Source of the DNA: Primulina eburnea
Lineage: Eukaryota; Streptophyta; Magnoliopsida; Lamiales; Gesneriaceae
NCBI RefSeq assembly: GCF_022965805.1
Contig: NC_133104.1
Location: 38,546,682 to 38,610,681, forward strand
Direction of reading: 5' to 3'
DNA length: 64,000 nucleotides
The notes under the pieces were generated by a model. It was not told the origin of the DNA, did not search any database, and was given only the letters and a program-made list of their open reading frames with translations. Shown piece by piece: positions 58,785-64,000 of this stretch. The position numbers and the translations under genes are program-made. Numbering within the stretch: the first letter of the stretch is position 1; each line of letters opens with the position of its first letter.

Positions 58785-59019
58785 TCTTAATCCACGAATC
58801 AATGGCTATAAAATCATTTTGGACTAGCAGCACATTATGATCTAAACCTTTTTTTTTTTTTTTGGATATCTGAAAAATAAGATGTTCCTAAGCAATTGTC
58901 TCTCAAAAATAATATAAAACAAATAATCGATAAGTTTATTTTTCTTTAATTAATTTATATTTTTCCACAACTTTCAATTCTTCGTATCATATTTTATTGC
59001 ATCATTATTTTCCCCAAAA

Positions 59020-59030
59020 TTGGCGGGAAA
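59020..59030. promoter_or_regulatory. E2F-type site upstream of UBR7
   Basis: TTGGCGGGAAA is a perfect match to the plant E2F consensus (TTTCCCGCC on the other strand). It lies about 335 bases upstream of the UBR7 ATG. It would suggest S-phase-linked expression; one site by itself is weak evidence. Confidence 0.5.
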
Positions 59031-59365
59031 GATCCACCCAGAGTGTTTTTGCACCAAATTATTCATGCCCCGTGGCTGTACGTGGTGGAGAACCCTTATT
59101 TAGTATCGTATCTCTCTTATTCAATACGAATTATTACTCTCCGTGTAGTTCATTGCTGGATTTGGAGAAAGTATCATCTCCGATTGTTTCTATCTTCCCG
59201 TACTCTAGCAGGTAGGGTTTCTTATCTGTTTATAAAATTCGGTATTTTGTTACATTTCCTTGACGAATAAATCAATTCTTTACTTTAAGGGTTTCAATCT
59301 CGATAAACATACAAATGATTTTTTTTTTGGTTTTTTAATTATTTCGTTGATAGGGTTTGCTGAAA

Positions 59366-62300
59366 ATGGCTGACGTGTTTGAAAATGAAGCTGATAGCGA
59401 GCCCACGATTTCAATCGGAGATTACATCAAGGCCGTCGAAGAAGAAGAGCTGGTCAGTAAATTATGTGGTATCTTTGTCGTTTCTAGTTACAATTTATTT
59501 CGTTTTTTTCTAGGAAGATCTGATTTTGATAGAGTGGGGTTTATTTGTTATTGAGATGTTGGACTTGTCAAGGAAAAAAATAACAATAGGTTAGCTTTAC
59601 TACAGAATTCGGATGTAGTTGAGGAAATGTCGCTGAAAGATATCCCGGAATTTAGATTTGATCTTGCGCGAAGATGTGAGGCTTGAATTTAATATTTATC
59701 ATGTATTTTTCAATTAAGAGAATACAGATTTTCAATTTGATGGTGAAATAGGCAGTTATGGAGTGTTTATATCTGTATATTATATTGTAATAGGCTTTAG
59801 TAATTGATGTCATCCATAGTTTAACTGTATACAATGCAGCAGAGTGTAAAATCTGATGGCTGATGCCTGTGATTTCGGAAGGCCTGCATTTAATTCTAAC
59901 TAAACTTTTTGGAGTTCTTGGTGTTATTCTGAAACTTCACAATTTTGTCTTGTTCATATATCCTGTTGATGGTGTCCACGTGTGTCTTCGTTTATGAGTC
60001 AGTGTGGCTGCTCATTGGTTGGTAAGGAATTATTGGTTACAAAATCAGCGCCAGTCAACCCAAATATGGGAATTTAAACCTTCACTCAACATGTCTTTAC
60101 CTGAGAGCACATTCATTTATTGTTTCATATTTGATGCAAAACAAATGTTTGTTAGCTGTTAAAAAGACTTGCTTATCGTGTCAACTAATCATTTTAGAAT
60201 GTTTTAGATGTCATTGATTTAAATAGATTAAAATTGAGCTACAATTGAGTAATGGATGAGTCTGCCTTTGGTTGGAAATTAATTTGGTTGATAACAGAAT
60301 TGAATTAGAGAGTCAATAAATATTTGATTGCAATACTTTACCCCATTCTATTTTAATTCTTTCTTCCTTTTTCGCTTTCGAGGATTTTAATTGGTGCTCT
60401 AAGTATAGTTGATCCTTTCCTTTTGCATAAATATATTTAAAGGAAGCAGATTTGGTACTGGGAGGTGATGAGGGCAAGGAGTGCACCTACGGTAATGGAT
60501 ATATGAAGAGGCAAGCAATTTTCTCATGTTTGACCTGCACACCAGGTGGAAATGCTGGAGTGTGTACAGCCTGTAGCTTGTCTTGCCATGATGGCCATGA
60601 GGTATATCTCATATCATTTTACAAACTAGGCAGTATGGTAGACCAAAGTTTCAGTAGATGTTCTTTAGGCACCTTTTCATTATTGTGACTAGAGATTAGA
60701 TTTGCAATAGTTGTTTCAAAAAAATAGAATTTACTGTTGATTATGCTTATGAATGTTCCGTATAAGTATTAAATTGTTACTTCATCACGCTACCTACGCC
60801 TTTACATGGAATGATTTCAGTGGATATCTGTTTATGTTCTTCTTTCAATTCCCTCAAAGAGAAAAGGTTGTTCTATAACTCTACTACTCTACAATTTATA
60901 TTCATTCTACGTGCTGTTGAAAACAATCTCCATAACTCCCCTGCCTCAGATCAAAATTGGCAGGGATGTTCGGAGTTTGTTAATCTGATATTTATAAAAC
61001 GTTAACTAAAAAATGACTACACATACAAGTGCGCTGTCCATTGAACCTTGCATACAGAGAATGTTCATGATATCCTGACCCAAATGTAAGTGTAAGAATG
61101 ATTGGCTATTGTGCTTCCAAAGAGGATGCGGCTACTAAATGCATTATTCTCTACTTTTTCGAATTTCATTTGTTAGCTTGATGTTGGGCATCTGTTTCTT
61201 GTTTTATTATGCTAAAAGATGTTAAATTACTCTTCTTACTGTTTGAAAAAGATCGTGGAACTGTGGACAAAAAGGAATTTTAGGTGTGATTGTGGAAATT
61301 CAAAATTTGGTGAGTTCTTCTGCAAGCTTTTAGCTAACAAAGAGGTGGAAAATTTAGAGAACATGTACAATCATAACTTCAGAGGCACTTACTGCACATG
61401 TGATCTGCCCTACCCTGATCCAAATGCTGAAGAACAAGTGGAGATGATTCAATGCTGTATCTGCGAGGATTGGTTTCATGAGGAGCATATCAGTCTTCAG
61501 GATATTGATAAGGTTTGCAGCTTTTTTTATGACTATCTTTTCTCAGAGGCGTAATGGATGCTTGCGCTAACGTGCTGAAGTTGTTAATAAGTTTCCATAT
61601 CCCTCTTATCATTAAGATTTGGATGCATATATGGTTTTTAATGCAAATGCTGATGATGAAATTTGAAAGCTTGAGATTTGTGAAAGTGTTATCGATGTGA
61701 TTGTCACATAAAAGCAACAAATTCTTGTATGATACACATAACAAAATGAATTACGCTATCATGAGTGTCCTTCCCTTTTCGTTAGGTGTGAAACGATCTT
61801 TGTAGATAAATATATTGGGGAATCATGATTACTGAATTAATCAAATATTGCTAAACTTGGGTGGAATTTGAAAATTTGAATTGTTGCTGATGTCATCAGG
61901 CGAGTAATCTCTTTTTCACTATTCGTTCCCTCCTGCATTTTTTTTAGTTCCTACTTACTAGGTATACCTTGTCACAACGCACTTCGGAATTGGTATGAAA
62001 TCTTCACCAGTTCCTTTTTCTTTTCACTACCTTACATAAGTTATTTTTCAAAATATTAAATATCGAAATGTTCATGAAACTGGCAAGAGGAAGCAGTGGA
62101 GACCCTTTCCTTCATGAAAAAAGTTCTTTGCTAGGACGCAAGGCATGTAAAGATGTGAATTGAACTTGGATTCGAAGTTCAAAGACAAGCAATTGTCTCT
62201 TCAAAGTTTTGTTTCCATCATGCAAAAGTCCTCTGTGTCATTCTGAAGAAAGCTTAAAATTGCACCGGGAATCACTAGTATGTCATGGGGAAGTATATCT

Positions 62301-63233
62301 TGACTGAAGCTTTTTGATCAAGGTTGACAATGGAATTTGATTCGCTAGGTTCAATTCAGAGGGTTTAACTATGTAACACAAAAGTTTCTAATTTTTATTG
62401 TAATATTGTGCTCTAGAACCATAGGGTGTAACAACATCCTTTTGTTTTCACAGATCCCAAAAGATGAAGAAGGTGAGCCTCAATACGAGGATTTCATCTG
62501 CCAGGGATGTGCTGTTGTTTGCTCTTTTTTGACGTACTATCCCCAAACTTTTTCATCACCAGATCCTTCAAAATCTTTGAAGGAAAAGGCAGTTCTGGAA
62601 ACCGCTCCTGCTGTCATGACATCCGAGGCGCTTGATAATGGAAGTTCTTCTGTTGGCTATGCCATAAATAATGTTAATTCTGATACTGCACCTACGGAAG
62701 CTAATGCAGCAGATGCAGTTAATGGTCAACATTCGAAATGTATTCTTGAAATAGACCTGGTTGAAACTTCGCCATCACTTGACAGAAACAAGGCTATGTT
62801 TCTCTCCAAAGGCTGGAGAGACATCATCTGCAAATGTAAAAAATGTGCAGACTTCTATGCCAAGAAGGGAGTTGGTTACTTGCTCGACAAAGAGGACTCA
62901 ATTGCTGAGTACGAGAGCATGGCAAAACAGAAACGGGATGAAAATTTACAGAAACAGGAGGGTGTAGAAATGAAATTTCTCAATAATCTTGGTCATGTGG
63001 AGAAAATGGAGATATTAAGTGGTATAGCTGACATGAAGAATGAGCTTCGAACCTTCCTGGTATGTCTGCTACTAAATATATCTGAAAATAATGGAATTCA
63101 TGTTTAAAAAAGGAAAAAAAAACGTCTGACACTTTGTTTGCAGGAATCCTCCGACCCCTCGAAGACTGTTACAACTGAAGATATCCAGCAGGTTTTCGAA
63201 AATCTTGCCAAGAAGAGAAAACGCATGCCGTAA
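59366..63233 (+). CDS. UBR7: UBR7-type protein: UBR box and PHD-like finger, 5 exons
   Basis: Exons are 59366-59452, 60443-60601, 61252-61512, 62454-63059 and 63144-63233. All are GT-AG, in phase 0, giving 400 aa. The UBR box covers about 30-105: ECTYGNGYMKRQAIFSC, CTPGGNAGVCTACSLSCHDG and RNFRCDCGNSKFG, rich in the expected Cys/His ligands. A PHD-like finger follows (CTCDLPYPDPN, MIQCCICEDWFHEEHI, FICQGC; about 130-190). A later conserved part has FLSKGWRDIICKCKKCADFY and the C-terminus is basic (AKKRKRMP), a likely nuclear signal. In the family this is a presumed E3 ubiquitin ligase, linked in animals to histone H2B; the plant role (At4g23860-like) is inferred. The ATG gives the usual acidic start. 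The stop codon overlaps a perfect GTAAGT donor, so a longer isoform is possible. Confidence 0.88.
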
Positions 63234-64000
63234 GTCCTTGGAATCTAACTGCTGCTGCATATTTATCCATACGTTGGTGCATGTACTCTTCAATCTCGAA
63301 AAATCTGGAATGCCTAGTTTTTGGCTCTCCCTATATGAAGAATCGATGATCTTTATGTTTTGTTCTTGTGAACCGTGGATCTCATGTAACTACTAATAAC
63401 TTTTTGGCCTCGTATTATCTATACTCGGTGCTTTTATGTCTTGTATGCATTTCGGGGAACCTAACCTTCATAGTTGCAGGGAGAAGTCCCGGCTCATGTT
63501 TGGTTAATGGGTCATGGAATGTGGAGGGTGTCATAAAATGTGTCCAATTATATATATATTTTAAAAGTTTTTGCTACTTGCTTATGTTAGTTAATTAACA
63601 AGCGTCTCCTGCTCTAGAATCAAGGAATTTGGTTAAATTATGAATCATTTGTGTTTATTTTTAAATGGATATTACGTGTTCCATATTTTTTTTAAATAAG
63701 AGATGCTTATTAATCTGTTTTAAATATGTTTTAAGAATTTATATTACAAAAAAAAGTGAAGACTTATTTTTAGATTCTCTCTCAAGCCAGAGTCAGCTAC
63801 AGATGAATAAAAATCACGTAAATAAGGACAAATTGAGTTTAAAAATAATTATTTTATAAGGGATAAATTGTCTTTGAATCTGTAAATCCAAACTCGAGTT
63901 TGGGATATATATATGTACTTTTTAATGCAAAAAAAAAAAAAGTTTCTGTATTTTCTAGGTAGGTTTATATGTTTGTTTATGAAAGAAAATCGATATAAAA
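63234..64000. other. UBR7 3' region and downstream DNA
   Basis: This holds the 3' UTR or, if the alternative donor at 63230 is used, an intron and a small terminal exon at 63480-63506. Beyond that it is AT-rich with no gene seen before the window ends. Confidence 0.5.

Noticed and set aside
1..64000. CRISPR arrays, operons, ribosome binding sites, origins
   Set aside because: The window is plant nuclear DNA with spliced genes; no regularly spaced repeat-spacer array or prokaryotic signal is present.

Overview
The window is nuclear DNA of a flowering plant. It is AT-rich, its genes are split by GT-AG introns, and plant-only families are present (class C GH9 endoglucanase, ATL RING-H2 protein with a GUB_WAK ectodomain, plant-type LACS). 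Much of the space between genes is transposable-element debris. A short repeat with GTGAGAC-N-GTCTCAC ends occurs at least nine times. I associate this repeat with Lamiales-type asterid genomes, but that placement is from memory and is an inference.

Layout. 1-4842: AT-rich intergenic DNA with two copies of the GTGAGAC repeat. 4843-7776 (+): four-exon gene for a single-pass membrane protein (DUF7356, At3g51580-like). 7777-26664: a long repeat-rich stretch. It holds a hAT-type element with a perfect 8-bp target duplication (9314-10079), a very young 6.5-kb LTR retrotransposon (10954-17430) coding only Gag and protease on the minus strand, a Harbinger/Tourist-like element (20688-21302) and a small broken ORF (22538-22738). 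26665-30597 (+): nine-exon GH9 class C endo-1,4-beta-glucanase with a C-terminal CBM49; a one-base frame change separates its signal peptide from its catalytic domain. 31834-40292 (-): nineteen-exon long-chain acyl-CoA synthetase (LACS4-like, 658 aa). 43617-48384 (+): L1-type LINE with a 16-bp target duplication and a poly(A) tail, but with most of its endonuclease deleted and frames broken. 48684-51204 (-): two-exon ATL20/21/22-type RING-H2 protein with galacturonan-binding ectodomain. 51205-59365: repeat-rich, with a second LINE fragment, tRNA-Met primer-site motifs and a decayed Cassandra-like TRIM carrying 5S-rRNA-like LTR segments. 59366-63233 (+): five-exon UBR7-type protein (UBR box plus PHD-like finger).

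How the genes relate. Plant genes are transcribed singly, and no operon-like cooperation is implied. The GH9C enzyme and the ATL receptor-like protein both concern the cell wall, LACS makes acyl-CoA for lipid and cuticle synthesis, and UBR7 acts in ubiquitin/chromatin pathways. A LACS4-like gene and a UBR7-like gene occur on one segment, as the neighbouring loci At4g23850 and At4g23860 do in Arabidopsis (recalled, not searched). This suggests an old block expanded here by insertions.

I found no wholly new biological system. The points most worth checking are the young Gag-protease-only retrotransposon, the frame break in the endoglucanase, the stop codon of UBR7 lying inside a perfect splice donor, the 5S-bearing TRIM remnant, and the nested palindromic small repeats. 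Exon boundaries were assigned by eye from GT-AG signals, reading-phase continuity and remembered family patterns.
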